Assembly (NCBI GenBank): GCA_001768975.1
Contig: MEND01000155.1
Location: 56,067 to 93,795 of the forward strand
Origin: Bacteroidetes bacterium GWA2_31_9
GTDB lineage: Bacteria; Bacteroidota; Bacteroidia; Bacteroidales; GWF2-33-38
DNA: 37,729 bases
Reading direction: 5' to 3'
In this document: positions 1 to 6,944 of the stretch, piece by piece
Position numbering within the stretch: position 1 is the stretch's first letter
Layout: every line of letters begins with the position of its first letter
The notes under the pieces: generated by a model
Database searches by the model: none
Told to the model about the DNA's origin: nothing
The model's input: only the letters and a program-made list of their open reading frames with translations
Position numbers and translations under genes: made by a program

Positions 1-50
1 AAAGTGAAGACATTCTACCTTTAGTCAAGAAAAAATTAGGTATTGTTTAA
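1..50 (+). CDS. C-terminal end of an unidentified protein (partial)
   Basis: Reading from base 3, an open frame gives 15 residues (SEDILPLVKKKLGIV) and a TAA stop at 48-50. A strong hairpin terminator follows 6 bases later, which supports this being the true end of a plus-strand gene that starts outside the window. The fragment is too short to assign a family. It converges on the minus-strand ferredoxin gene. Confidence 0.6.
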   Translation, partial: SEDILPLVKKKLGIV

Positions 51-56
51 TACTTT

Positions 57-88
57 AAAAGCTATCGAAAATCGATAGCTTTTTTTTT
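57..88 (+). terminator. Rho-independent terminator of the upstream plus-strand gene
   Basis: A perfect 12-bp stem (57-68 with 72-83, 3-base loop) contains the core GCTATCGA/TCGATAGC and runs into a T tract ending at 88. It lies 6 bases after the stop codon of the partial gene. The A-rich left arm means it could also act on the opposite strand, but the ferredoxin gene has its own hairpin. Confidence 0.85.
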
Positions 89-116
89 ATATTGTTAACT
101 CCAAATTCATAAATAT

Positions 117-147
117 AAAAAAAAGCCGTATTATAAATAATACAGCT
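117..147 (-). terminator. Rho-independent terminator of the ferredoxin gene
   Basis: On the minus strand a stem built from GTATTAT/ATAATAC plus an outer GC-containing part (one C/A mismatch) closes a 2-base loop and is followed by eight T residues (A run at 117-124 on the plus strand). It begins 20 bases after the ferredoxin stop codon. Confidence 0.8.
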
Positions 148-166
148 TCATAAAAAAATTGTTTTT

Positions 167-334
167 TTAAGCAGGATGAATTGCTTCAACTGGGCAAACA
201 TCTGCACATGCACCGCAATCTGTACAAGTATCAGGGTCAATTTTATAAATATCTCCTTCAGAAATCGCTTCAACTGGACATTCGTCTATGCAAGTACCAC
301 AAGCTGTACAATCATCATTAATTTTGTATGCCAT
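167..334 (-). CDS. 2[4Fe-4S] bacterial-type ferredoxin
   Basis: This 55-residue protein is a low-potential electron carrier of the cytoplasm. Two complete CxxCxxCxxxCP motifs are visible: Cys9, 12, 15, 19 followed by Pro20, and Cys37, 40, 43, 47 followed by Pro48, the classical clostridial-type arrangement of two cubane clusters. The two halves are near-duplicates (CxxCGxCxxxCPVEAI in both), as in the family. The protein is acidic and has no extra domain. A perfect -7 promoter box lies 30 bases upstream and a hairpin terminator follows, so it is probably monocistronic. Partners could include pyruvate:ferredoxin oxidoreductase or the Rnf complex, whose rnfA gene is at the other end of the window, but nothing in the sequence ties them together directly. 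Confidence 0.95.
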   Translation of the reverse strand: MAYKINDDCTACGTCIDECPVEAISEGDIYKIDPDTCTDCGACADVCPVEAIHPA

Positions 335-363
335 TTTTAATTTACTTTTGGTTAATAATTATG

Positions 364-371
364 CAAATATA
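364..371 (-). promoter_or_regulatory. Bacteroidota -7 box (TATATTTG) for the ferredoxin gene
   Basis: On the minus strand the octamer TATATTTG matches the Bacteroidota consensus TAnnTTTG perfectly, 29 bases before the ferredoxin ATG. A TTTG further upstream (396-399 on the plus strand) is 24 bases away, wider than the usual spacing, so the -33 element is uncertain. Confidence 0.5.
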
Positions 372-440
372 TTTTTCATTTTCGTTCTATAAAAACAAAT
401 TAGTAAAAATTTTACCAAGAAAAACATTACCATCTGAATA

Positions 441-1253
441 TTAGACTAATAAATTATAAAAAAAATCTAACACTCCCAATGAATATGATGAAGAAATTAG
501 AATAATTGATATTAAAAACCATTTTAAGAAATTTCCACCCCATGTAATTGCAAAATATGCCGCAATAATTCCTCCAAAAAGATTTCCAATGGAAGAAATT
601 AGCCCAACAGCATATTCCACTTGATTATGAAACATAAAAATTAATAACGAAAATGGACTATATAATAGAACTATAAATACTTTTAATGCATTTGCTTTTA
701 TAATATCAAATCCCGAAATCATAACAAGGGCAAATAGCAATAAAATTCCAACTCCTACATGAATAAATCCACCATAAATCCCAATCAAAAAATAAACTAA
801 TAAATGAATTATACTCATTTTCTTGCTTTCTGCTTCATTTTTACCCTTAATCCATTTTTCTGGCTTATATAGAATAAAAAATAACATTAAAATCATTAAT
901 AATGCTATTATCTTTTCCAACAAAGATTTATCAATTGAAACTGCAATTTGTGCTCCTACAACTGAACCCAAAACTGTAGGAATTCCCAAAATGATTCCTG
1001 TTTTTAATTCTAAAATTTTCTTTTTCTTAAATGATAATGAGGCTGCTAGAGTTTGCATTACGACTCCCAGCCTAGGTGTTCCATTTGCAATTGTTGCATC
1101 AAAACCCATTGCTAAAAACAATGAATATGTCAATGCCGTACCATTACCAGCAAATGTATTTATTAATCCTACTAAGAAACCTGCCAAAATAAGAATAGTA
1201 ATAGACTGCCAAGAGTAAATATCAATATTATGAAGATATTCTATTATTTGCAT
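441..1253 (-). CDS. TauE/SafE (sulfite exporter) family membrane permease
   Basis: A 270-residue integral membrane protein with about eight hydrophobic segments spread over its length. The first segment, at residues 20-45, holds the family-typical Gly-rich stretch LAGFLVGLINTFAGNG, and the second half repeats the pattern (IGIYGGFIHVGVGILLLFAL, about 157-176), consistent with the internal duplication of the DUF81/TauE-SafE fold. Family members export or import small sulfur- or carbon-containing anions; the substrate cannot be read from sequence. It lies between pepD and the ferredoxin gene on the same strand, with about 90 bp and a terminator separating it from pepD, so it is probably transcribed alone. 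The only antisense open frame over it (823-1218) looks like a shadow. Confidence 0.88.
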   Translation of the reverse strand: MQIIEYLHNIDIYSWQSITILILAGFLVGLINTFAGNGTALTYSLFLAMGFDATIANGTPRLGVVMQTLAASLSFKKKKILELKTGIILGIPTVLGSVVGAQIAVSIDKSLLEKIIALLMILMLFFILYKPEKWIKGKNEAESKKMSIIHLLVYFLIGIYGGFIHVGVGILLLFALVMISGFDIIKANALKVFIVLLYSPFSLLIFMFHNQVEYAVGLISSIGNLFGGIIAAYFAITWGGNFLKWFLISIILISSSYSLGVLDFFYNLLV

Positions 1254-1259
1254 TTACTT

Positions 1260-1296
1260 AAAAAATAAAAGCTCAAATATTAATTCATTTGAGCTT
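1260..1296 (-). terminator. Rho-independent terminator downstream of pepD
   Basis: A perfect 10-bp inverted repeat, AAGCTCAAAT (1269-1278) and ATTTGAGCTT (1287-1296), encloses an 8-base loop. On the minus strand it is followed by a T-rich tract. It sits 47 bases after the pepD stop and just before the permease start. Confidence 0.75.
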
Positions 1297-1342
1297 AATT
1301 AAAAATTTATCAAAGATAAATTTTCAAGTATTTAAAATATTC

Positions 1343-2800
1343 TTATTTGATATTTTTTAAAATTTCGATTAGATATTTCCAGAATTTATCAACTGACTCA
1401 ATATTAAGCTTTTCATCTGGCGAATGAACTCCTCTAAGAGTCGGTCCAAAAGAAATCATATCAAGATTTGGATATTTTTCAAGAAATAATCCACATTCCA
1501 ATCCTGCATGTATTGCTTTAACTTGAGGTTCTTTTCCAAATAAGTTGACATAAGATTTTATTGCGATTTCCAAAACTTTAGATTTCGGATTGGGTGTCCA
1601 ACCAGGATAACCAGACCCGTGAGTTACATCAGCACCTGCCATACTAAATACACTTTCAACCATATTTGCAATATCCTTTTTTGAAGAATTTACCGAACTT
1701 CTTTGGCTTGTTGTTACAATAATTTTTCCATTTTCAAACTTTACTGAAGCTAAATTTGTAGAAGTTTCAACAAGTCCCTTAATGTGCTGACTCCATGCAA
1801 TTACTCCATGAGGACAAGCATAAAGTGAGTTCAATAAATTATACTGAGTATCTTCATCAATAATATGTGTTGGATTTTCAGTAACCTCAAGTTTAACTAT
1901 CAAATCAGGCTCAGTAACACTTAATTCAGATTTAATGTCGGCTTCATATTTATTAAAATATTCTATAAATTCTTTTTCTAACATTGATGGAACAAGTATT
2001 ACAGCAAAAGCTTCTCTAGGTATAGCATTCCGTAAATTTCCACCATCGAAAGTTGATAATCTGATATCAAATAAACTTGATGCTTCCCACAATAATCTGT
2101 TTAAAATTTTATTTGAATTTCCTAAACCTTTTTGAATTTCATCTCCAGAGTGACCACCTTTTAAACCCTTAACAATAATTTTATAAGCTACATGATTTTC
2201 GGGAACTTGCTCTGATTGATAATCGAATGAAACTGTTGTATCAATACCTCCTGCACATCCAATATATACTTCGCCTTCATCTTCTGAATCCAAATTCAAT
2301 AAATACTTTCCATTCAGAAATCCTTCTTCTAAAGCAAATGCTCCTGTTAATCCAGTTTCTTCATCAACAGTAAAAAGACATTCGATTGGTCCATGTTCAA
2401 TGTTTTTATCTGTCAGAACTGCTAATTGAGCTGCTACTCCTATCCCATCGTCAGCTCCAAGAGTTGTGCCTTTAGCTCTTACCCATTCTCCATCAACATA
2501 AGCTTGAATTGCATCATTATCAAAATCAAAGCTTACATCATTATTTTTTTCACAAACCATATCAACATGGCTTTGTAAAATTACTGTTGGAACATTTTCT
2601 TTTCCTTTAGTTGCTGGTTTTAGTATTAAAACATTTCCTGCTATATCTTTTTTAGTTTTAAGATTATTTTGTTTCCCAAAATCCATTAAAAACTGAATTA
2701 TTTTTTCTTCTTTTTTTGATGGTCTTGGAACTTGAGTAATTTCATAAAAATAATTCCAAATTTCTTTTGGTGTTAGTTGGCTAAAATTTTCCATAATCAT
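1343..2800 (-). CDS. pepD: Aminoacyl-histidine dipeptidase (PepD, M20C metallopeptidase)
   Basis: A cytoplasmic di-zinc dipeptidase that hydrolyses Xaa-His and other unblocked dipeptides. The 485 residues match the usual PepD length. Metal and catalytic motifs are visible: SHVDMV (His78, Asp80), GADDGIG (Asp117/118), VDEETG (catalytic Glu147 and metal ligand Glu148), NLDSEDEGEVYIGCAGG (about 170-186), and a C-terminal GVHSPDE that supplies the last His ligand. The central lid domain carries the GHSGDEI signature near residue 217. Translation may start at Met1 or at Met3 (2794); the shorter form begins like most family members. It is downstream of dnaA with only about 43 bp between them, but a hairpin lies in that gap. 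Ordinary gene with no odd residues seen. Confidence 0.95.
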   Translation of the reverse strand: MIMENFSQLTPKEIWNYFYEITQVPRPSKKEEKIIQFLMDFGKQNNLKTKKDIAGNVLILKPATKGKENVPTVILQSHVDMVCEKNNDVSFDFDNDAIQAYVDGEWVRAKGTTLGADDGIGVAAQLAVLTDKNIEHGPIECLFTVDEETGLTGAFALEEGFLNGKYLLNLDSEDEGEVYIGCAGGIDTTVSFDYQSEQVPENHVAYKIIVKGLKGGHSGDEIQKGLGNSNKILNRLLWEASSLFDIRLSTFDGGNLRNAIPREAFAVILVPSMLEKEFIEYFNKYEADIKSELSVTEPDLIVKLEVTENPTHIIDEDTQYNLLNSLYACPHGVIAWSQHIKGLVETSTNLASVKFENGKIIVTTSQRSSVNSSKKDIANMVESVFSMAGADVTHGSGYPGWTPNPKSKVLEIAIKSYVNLFGKEPQVKAIHAGLECGLFLEKYPNLDMISFGPTLRGVHSPDEKLNIESVDKFWKYLIEILKNIK

Positions 2801-2811
2801 TATTTATTAAA

Positions 2812-2841
2812 CTAAAAATGCCATCTTAATAGATGGCATTT
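2812..2841 (-). terminator. Rho-independent terminator downstream of dnaA
   Basis: A perfect 11-bp stem, AAATGCCATCT (2816-2826) with AGATGGCATTT (2831-2841), closes a TAAT loop and is followed by TTTTTAG on the minus strand. It starts 2 bases after the dnaA stop codon and ends 12 bases before the pepD start, so pepD must have its own promoter or depend on read-through. Confidence 0.75.
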
Positions 2842-2843
2842 AT

Positions 2844-4271
2844 TTACATTTTTAATTTTTTTTCTATTTCGTCGATATAAACTCTAAATCTTTTATCTGT
2901 ATCAATTAAATTATTAACAGTTTTACAAGCATGAAGTACTGTAGCATGATCTTTTCCGCCAATTAAAGTTCCTATTGTTGCTAAAGATGATTTTGTCATA
3001 CTTTTTGCAAAGAACATTGCAATTTGTCTTGCTTGTACGATTTCTCTTTTTCTTGTTTTTGATTTTAGGGAGTCAACTGGCATTGTGAAATAATCACATA
3101 CAATTTTTTGAATATAATCAATTGATATTTCACGTTTTGTATTCTTAACAAGCTTATCAATCATTTGCTTAGCTAAGTCAATAGTAATATCTTTCTTGTT
3201 TAAGGTCGATTGAGCTAATAAAGATATTAAAGCTCCTTCTAATTCTCTTATATTATTAGTAATGTGAGATGCAATATATTCAACAACTTCATAAGGCATT
3301 TCAATTCCATCTTTATAAAGTTTTTGAGATAGGATTTTAATTCTCGTTTCGAAATCTGGTGCTTGTAAATCGGCATTTAAACCCCATTTAAAACGAGATA
3401 ATAATCTTTGTTCTAAGCCATGCATTTCTACAGGTGGCTTATCAGATGTAAGAATTAACTGTTTATTACACTGATGTAAATGATTGAATATATGGAAAAA
3501 TACATCCTGAGTTTTTTCTTTACCTTCAAAGTCATGAACATCGTCAATAATAAGAACGTCAATCATTTGATAAAAATTTATAAAATCATTACGGCTATTT
3601 TTTCTAGTTGCTTCGCCGTACTGAGTAATAAATCTTTCAGCAGTAACATACAATACTATTTTTTCAGGAAACACTTCTTTAACAGCAATTCCTATTGCAT
3701 TTGCTAAGTGAGTTTTACCTAAACCAGATGAACCGTAAATAAACAGTGGATTAAAAGAAGTACCTCCAGGGTTCTTAGAAACAGCATATCCTGCTGATCG
3801 AGCTAATCTATTACATTCTCCTTCAACGAATGAATCAAATGTAAAATTATGATTTAATTGGGGATCTATATCAATCTTTTTTATACCTGGTATAATAAAC
3901 GGATTTTTAATTTGACTATCAGAAGTTTCAAAAGGAACAGATACAGGTTTGTTTTTTAATTCTGTTTTATTCGTTGCAGGAATTTTAACAGAATATGGCT
4001 TATTATTAGAAAATACATTATTTTCCATAACAACACTATATTCAAGTTTAGCATCTTGACCTAACTCTTTTCTAAGAGTTTTTCTTAACAAGTCAATATA
4101 CTGCTCTTCTAAATATTCATAAAAAAACGGACTGGGGACTTGAATTGTTAAAGTGTTATTTTCAAGCTTAAGAGGAACAATTGGTTCAAACCAAGTTCTA
4201 AAACTAATGGCTGAAACATTGTCTTTAATAACCTGTAAGCAACAAACCCATAAATCATCGTGACTCATCAT
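2844..4271 (-). CDS. dnaA: Chromosomal replication initiator protein DnaA
   Basis: An AAA+ ATPase that opens the replication origin. All four domains are present in 475 residues: an N-terminal interaction domain (about 1-85, with WFEP and PSPFFYEYLEEQY), a variable linker (about 86-140), the AAA+ core with Walker A GSSGLGKT (180-187), Walker B VLIIDD (239-244), sensor LTSD (274-277) and an arginine-finger region RLLSRFKWG (about 289-297), and the C-terminal DNA-binding domain with the DnaA signature GGKDHATVLHACKTV. The start could be Met1 or Met2. The gene is preceded by a 347-bp AT-rich gap with no recognisable DnaA box and followed by pepD rather than dnaN. The domain content is intact, so the protein should be functional. 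Confidence 0.98.
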   Translation of the reverse strand: MMSHDDLWVCCLQVIKDNVSAISFRTWFEPIVPLKLENNTLTIQVPSPFFYEYLEEQYIDLLRKTLRKELGQDAKLEYSVVMENNVFSNNKPYSVKIPATNKTELKNKPVSVPFETSDSQIKNPFIIPGIKKIDIDPQLNHNFTFDSFVEGECNRLARSAGYAVSKNPGGTSFNPLFIYGSSGLGKTHLANAIGIAVKEVFPEKIVLYVTAERFITQYGEATRKNSRNDFINFYQMIDVLIIDDVHDFEGKEKTQDVFFHIFNHLHQCNKQLILTSDKPPVEMHGLEQRLLSRFKWGLNADLQAPDFETRIKILSQKLYKDGIEMPYEVVEYIASHITNNIRELEGALISLLAQSTLNKKDITIDLAKQMIDKLVKNTKREISIDYIQKIVCDYFTMPVDSLKSKTRKREIVQARQIAMFFAKSMTKSSLATIGTLIGGKDHATVLHACKTVNNLIDTDKRFRVYIDEIEKKLKM

Positions 4272-4618
4272 TATTAATCAATGCTTTATATATATTTTTA
4301 ATACTTTATTTTCTCTTAGCAAGGTTTCAAAAAAAAGTGGAAAAAAAAAATTATTTACTATTGTTTTTCTCGTAAAAAACATATGGAATTTAAAATCAGC
4401 CTAATAAAATTATAAATATTTTTTTCAATCTCAAACAATTATAAATCAACAGATTGCATTCAAGCACGTTGACATAAAACTTATAATAAGCTATTTAATA
4501 ACTTTTATTAAATTATTACTTTAATAAAAAAATTTATCAAATCCTGATAATGCTTTAAAATTAGCCTTTATTATTGATTAAACAAAGGATTTAGGAGAAT
4601 TATTTAAAATAAATATTG
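4272..4618. other. 347-bp AT-rich intergenic region upstream of dnaA
   Basis: No open frame of note was found here on either strand. The stretch is extremely AT-rich with homopolymer runs (a 10-A run near 4341-4350) and short palindromes such as CTTATAATAAG. I searched by eye for TTATNCACA and its complement and found no match, so there is no direct evidence that this is oriC. The dnaA promoter must lie here, but no perfect TAnnTTTG box was seen close to the start. Confidence 0.5.
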
Positions 4619-5620
4619 CTATTTTTTATTTTCCTTTTTATCTTTTTCAACAGTTGTTCTGCCGAAATCAAATAGTGAAAAATGAACATATCGCTTTGGA
4701 TTTTTTTCAAAATCAATAAATAACTTATTTAAGTTATAAGAAGCTTCTTCCAAATTATTATATAATGTATCATTATTAGTCAACATTCCTAGCGTACCTT
4801 CACCCCTATTTATTTTTGATAAAATTAAATCAATATCGGAAATTGCCTTGTTTGCATTTTTTATTGTCATACCTATATTAGCTTTCGCAATAGTATCGCT
4901 AATATTTGCAAAATTATTAAGTATTAGTGTGATTTGTTCATTATTACTTCTTAAATTACTTGAAATAAGTTCAATATTTGAAAATATTCGGGATAATTTA
5001 CTTTTCTCATTTTGCATTAAGGTATCAAGTGCAATTGAAGTATTTTCCAAATTTTTTATTGTCATTTTTATACTAGCAAATGTATTTGATATATTATCTC
5101 TTGTACTTTCATTAAAAATATATTGAAAAACTACCAAAACTGAATCTAACGATAGCATCAATTCCTCAGCTTTTACTTTCAATGGCAACATTTGAATACT
5201 TACTTGATCTTTGATACTTTGCTCTAGGCTTGAAAACAGAGTGTCGCCCTTTTCATGAAAGATTGTTGATCTTCCTTGAATTATTTCAACAGATTTTGTT
5301 CCCATTAAATCAATGCTTGCAATTTGTGCAACCGTCGAGTCTCTTAGTTGAATATCTTGCTTAATTGCAAATTCTACAATAATTCGACTTGAATTATCTG
5401 AATGAAATTTTATATTTCGAACTTGACCAATTTTTAAACCATTTAAAACAACTGGAGAGGACTCAACTAATCCATCAATTCTATCGTAAATGGAATAATA
5501 AATATTTTCTTTAACAAATAGGTTTTTTCCTTTCAAAAAATTAAAACCCCATACAAGACCAATAATTGCAATTACTACAACCAGTCCTATTGATGTATAT
5601 TTTGAAAAACTGAGTTTCAT
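4619..5620 (-). CDS. MlaD/MCE-family lipid-transport protein
   Basis: A 333-residue inner-membrane-anchored periplasmic protein of the MCE family, whose members bind phospholipids for transport between inner and outer membranes with an ABC transporter. Residues 8-28 form one membrane anchor (SIGLVVVIAIIGLVWGFNFL). The MCE domain spans about 40-120, with its beta-strand pattern VVLNGLKIGQVRNI and LMGTKSVEII. The remainder (about 145-320) is a long helical, probably coiled region with many Asn, Ser and Leu, typical of the Bacteroidota proteins. The gene follows the amidase gene on the same strand, with about 100 bp between them that hold a short tandem repeat. No MlaE or MlaF gene is in the window, so the ABC partners must be elsewhere. 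Confidence 0.9.
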   Translation of the reverse strand: MKLSFSKYTSIGLVVVIAIIGLVWGFNFLKGKNLFVKENIYYSIYDRIDGLVESSPVVLNGLKIGQVRNIKFHSDNSSRIIVEFAIKQDIQLRDSTVAQIASIDLMGTKSVEIIQGRSTIFHEKGDTLFSSLEQSIKDQVSIQMLPLKVKAEELMLSLDSVLVVFQYIFNESTRDNISNTFASIKMTIKNLENTSIALDTLMQNEKSKLSRIFSNIELISSNLRSNNEQITLILNNFANISDTIAKANIGMTIKNANKAISDIDLILSKINRGEGTLGMLTNNDTLYNNLEEASYNLNKLFIDFEKNPKRYVHFSLFDFGRTTVEKDKKENKK

Positions 5621-5656
5621 TGTTACATTGTTAAATTGTTGTTAAGCAGTATAATC

Positions 5657-5702
5657 CTAAATTCATAAATCTCTAAATTCTAAATCACAAAATTCCTAAA
5701 TC
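5657..5702. repeat. Two imperfect 23-bp tandem repeats (CTAAAT motif)
   Basis: CTAAAT occurs at 5657, 5673, 5680 and 5696, spaced 16, 7 and 16 bases, which defines two adjacent 23-bp units (5657-5679 and 5680-5702) that match at about 16 of 23 positions. It lies between the amidase and mlaD-like genes. No function is evident. Confidence 0.5.
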
Positions 5703-5721
5703 ACTAATATCGTTTTCAAAT

Positions 5722-6900
5722 TTAATTTTTTATTTCTTTTAAAGCCTCATTCAGAGGTATTTTTTTTCCATTTTTAAACGAAACTACAAAAGCATCTGGA
5801 TAGTTTACTCTTACTTTTTTTTGGATTTCAACTACTTCTTTATAATTATTTGTATTTCCAGAAGTATATTTATAAATCCCATCTAATAAATTTTCCTCAA
5901 CATTATCAATATTAGCAAATTTAGGAGAATTATGAGGAATTTGTGTTCCTGAAGTGGCAAATTGAACTTTAAAAATTATTGAGTCGTTATTTATTTTTAC
6001 TGAATTTTCAACAACTGAGTCTTTGACAACTAAATCGATGTCAAGCATTTCATCTTGATTAACATTTATTGTATCTGATGGTAAACTAATATCATCATTT
6101 TTTAACTCTTTATCAAATGAATTTTTATAATTTCTAATAGATCTAAAAATTGCAGAAGCTAAAATGTCTTGACCATTTTTAGAAAATAAATATTTTGCTT
6201 CAACAGGATTAGAAAGAAAGCCTAATTCAATTAAAATACCTGGCATAGATGTTCTTGCTAACACAAGCAAACCTTGTTGTTTGACTCCTCTATCAATACG
6301 TTTTGCTCTATCTTTAAATTGCTCTTGAACTTTAGCTGCTAATGTTATACTTTGGTCAAAATTAACGTTTTGCATTAAAGAAAAAATTATATATGATTCG
6401 GGTGAATTAGGATCAAAACCTTCATATTTTGCATTATAATCGTCCTCAATCAGAATAACGGCATTTTCTCGCATTGCAGTTTCAAAATTTTCTTTAGCTC
6501 TGTGCAAACCTAAAACCAAAGTTTCAGACCCCGAAGGACTTGCACTTTTATTAGAATTAACGTGAATAGAAATAAATAAATCTGCTTTAGCATTATTTGC
6601 AATTTCGGCACGCTTATGTAATTCTACAAAAACATCAGTTTTTCTTGTATATATAACTTTCACATCAGGCATGTACTTCTCAATATATTCTCCTAATTTT
6701 AATGAAACAGCCAAACTCACATCTTTTTCATATCCAGATTTACAAACTGAACCTGGGTCTTTTCCGCCATGCCCAGCATCTATGACAATAGTTTTTATTT
6801 TAAGTGGCTCCTCATTATCGTCAATAGTATTAGAATATGTCTGATACGAAATCAAAACAATAGAAATTAAATATAAAATAGATTTTAAATAAATTATCAT
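5722..6900 (-). CDS. N-acetylmuramoyl-L-alanine amidase (Amidase_3 family)
   Basis: A secreted zinc amidase that cuts the bond between N-acetylmuramic acid and the peptide stem of peptidoglycan, mainly at division. A signal peptide occupies residues 1-24. The Amidase_3 domain (about 36-255) shows DAGHGGKDPG with zinc ligand His44, the Glu of GYEKD (Glu58), SIHVNSN with His113, and the catalytic Glu225 in LIELGFLSN. The insert DDYNAKYEGFDPNSPESY (153-170) lies where AmiA/AmiC-type enzymes carry a regulatory helix. The C-terminal third is a low-complexity linker followed by a SPOR-like segment (about 305-390, from FKVQFATSGTQIP), which is common in Bacteroidota amidases and may target the septum. 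It is divergent from lptD across only 44 bp. Confidence 0.93.
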   Translation of the reverse strand: MIIYLKSILYLISIVLISYQTYSNTIDDNEEPLKIKTIVIDAGHGGKDPGSVCKSGYEKDVSLAVSLKLGEYIEKYMPDVKVIYTRKTDVFVELHKRAEIANNAKADLFISIHVNSNKSASPSGSETLVLGLHRAKENFETAMRENAVILIEDDYNAKYEGFDPNSPESYIIFSLMQNVNFDQSITLAAKVQEQFKDRAKRIDRGVKQQGLLVLARTSMPGILIELGFLSNPVEAKYLFSKNGQDILASAIFRSIRNYKNSFDKELKNDDISLPSDTINVNQDEMLDIDLVVKDSVVENSVKINNDSIIFKVQFATSGTQIPHNSPKFANIDNVEENLLDGIYKYTSGNTNNYKEVVEIQKKVRVNYPDAFVVSFKNGKKIPLNEALKEIKN

Positions 6901-6932
6901 TTTTAACTATAATAAAACAAACATTTTTTAGT

Positions 6933-6940
6933 TAGTTTTG
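6933..6940 (+). promoter_or_regulatory. Bacteroidota -7 box (TAGTTTTG) upstream of lptD
   Basis: TAGTTTTG matches TAnnTTTG perfectly and lies in the 44-bp gap between the divergent amidase and lptD-like genes. The predicted transcript start, about 5-7 bases downstream, falls on the first possible TTG start codon at 6945. Either the mRNA is leaderless or the true start is further in. Confidence 0.45.
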
Positions 6941-6944
6941 CCAA

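Noticed and set aside
823-1218. 131-codon plus-strand open frame
   Set aside because: It is antisense to the TauE/SafE gene, has no recognisable domain and reads as a mirror of hydrophobic codons.
4272-4618. oriC call
   Set aside because: No DnaA box was found by eye and no skew can be computed from this window.
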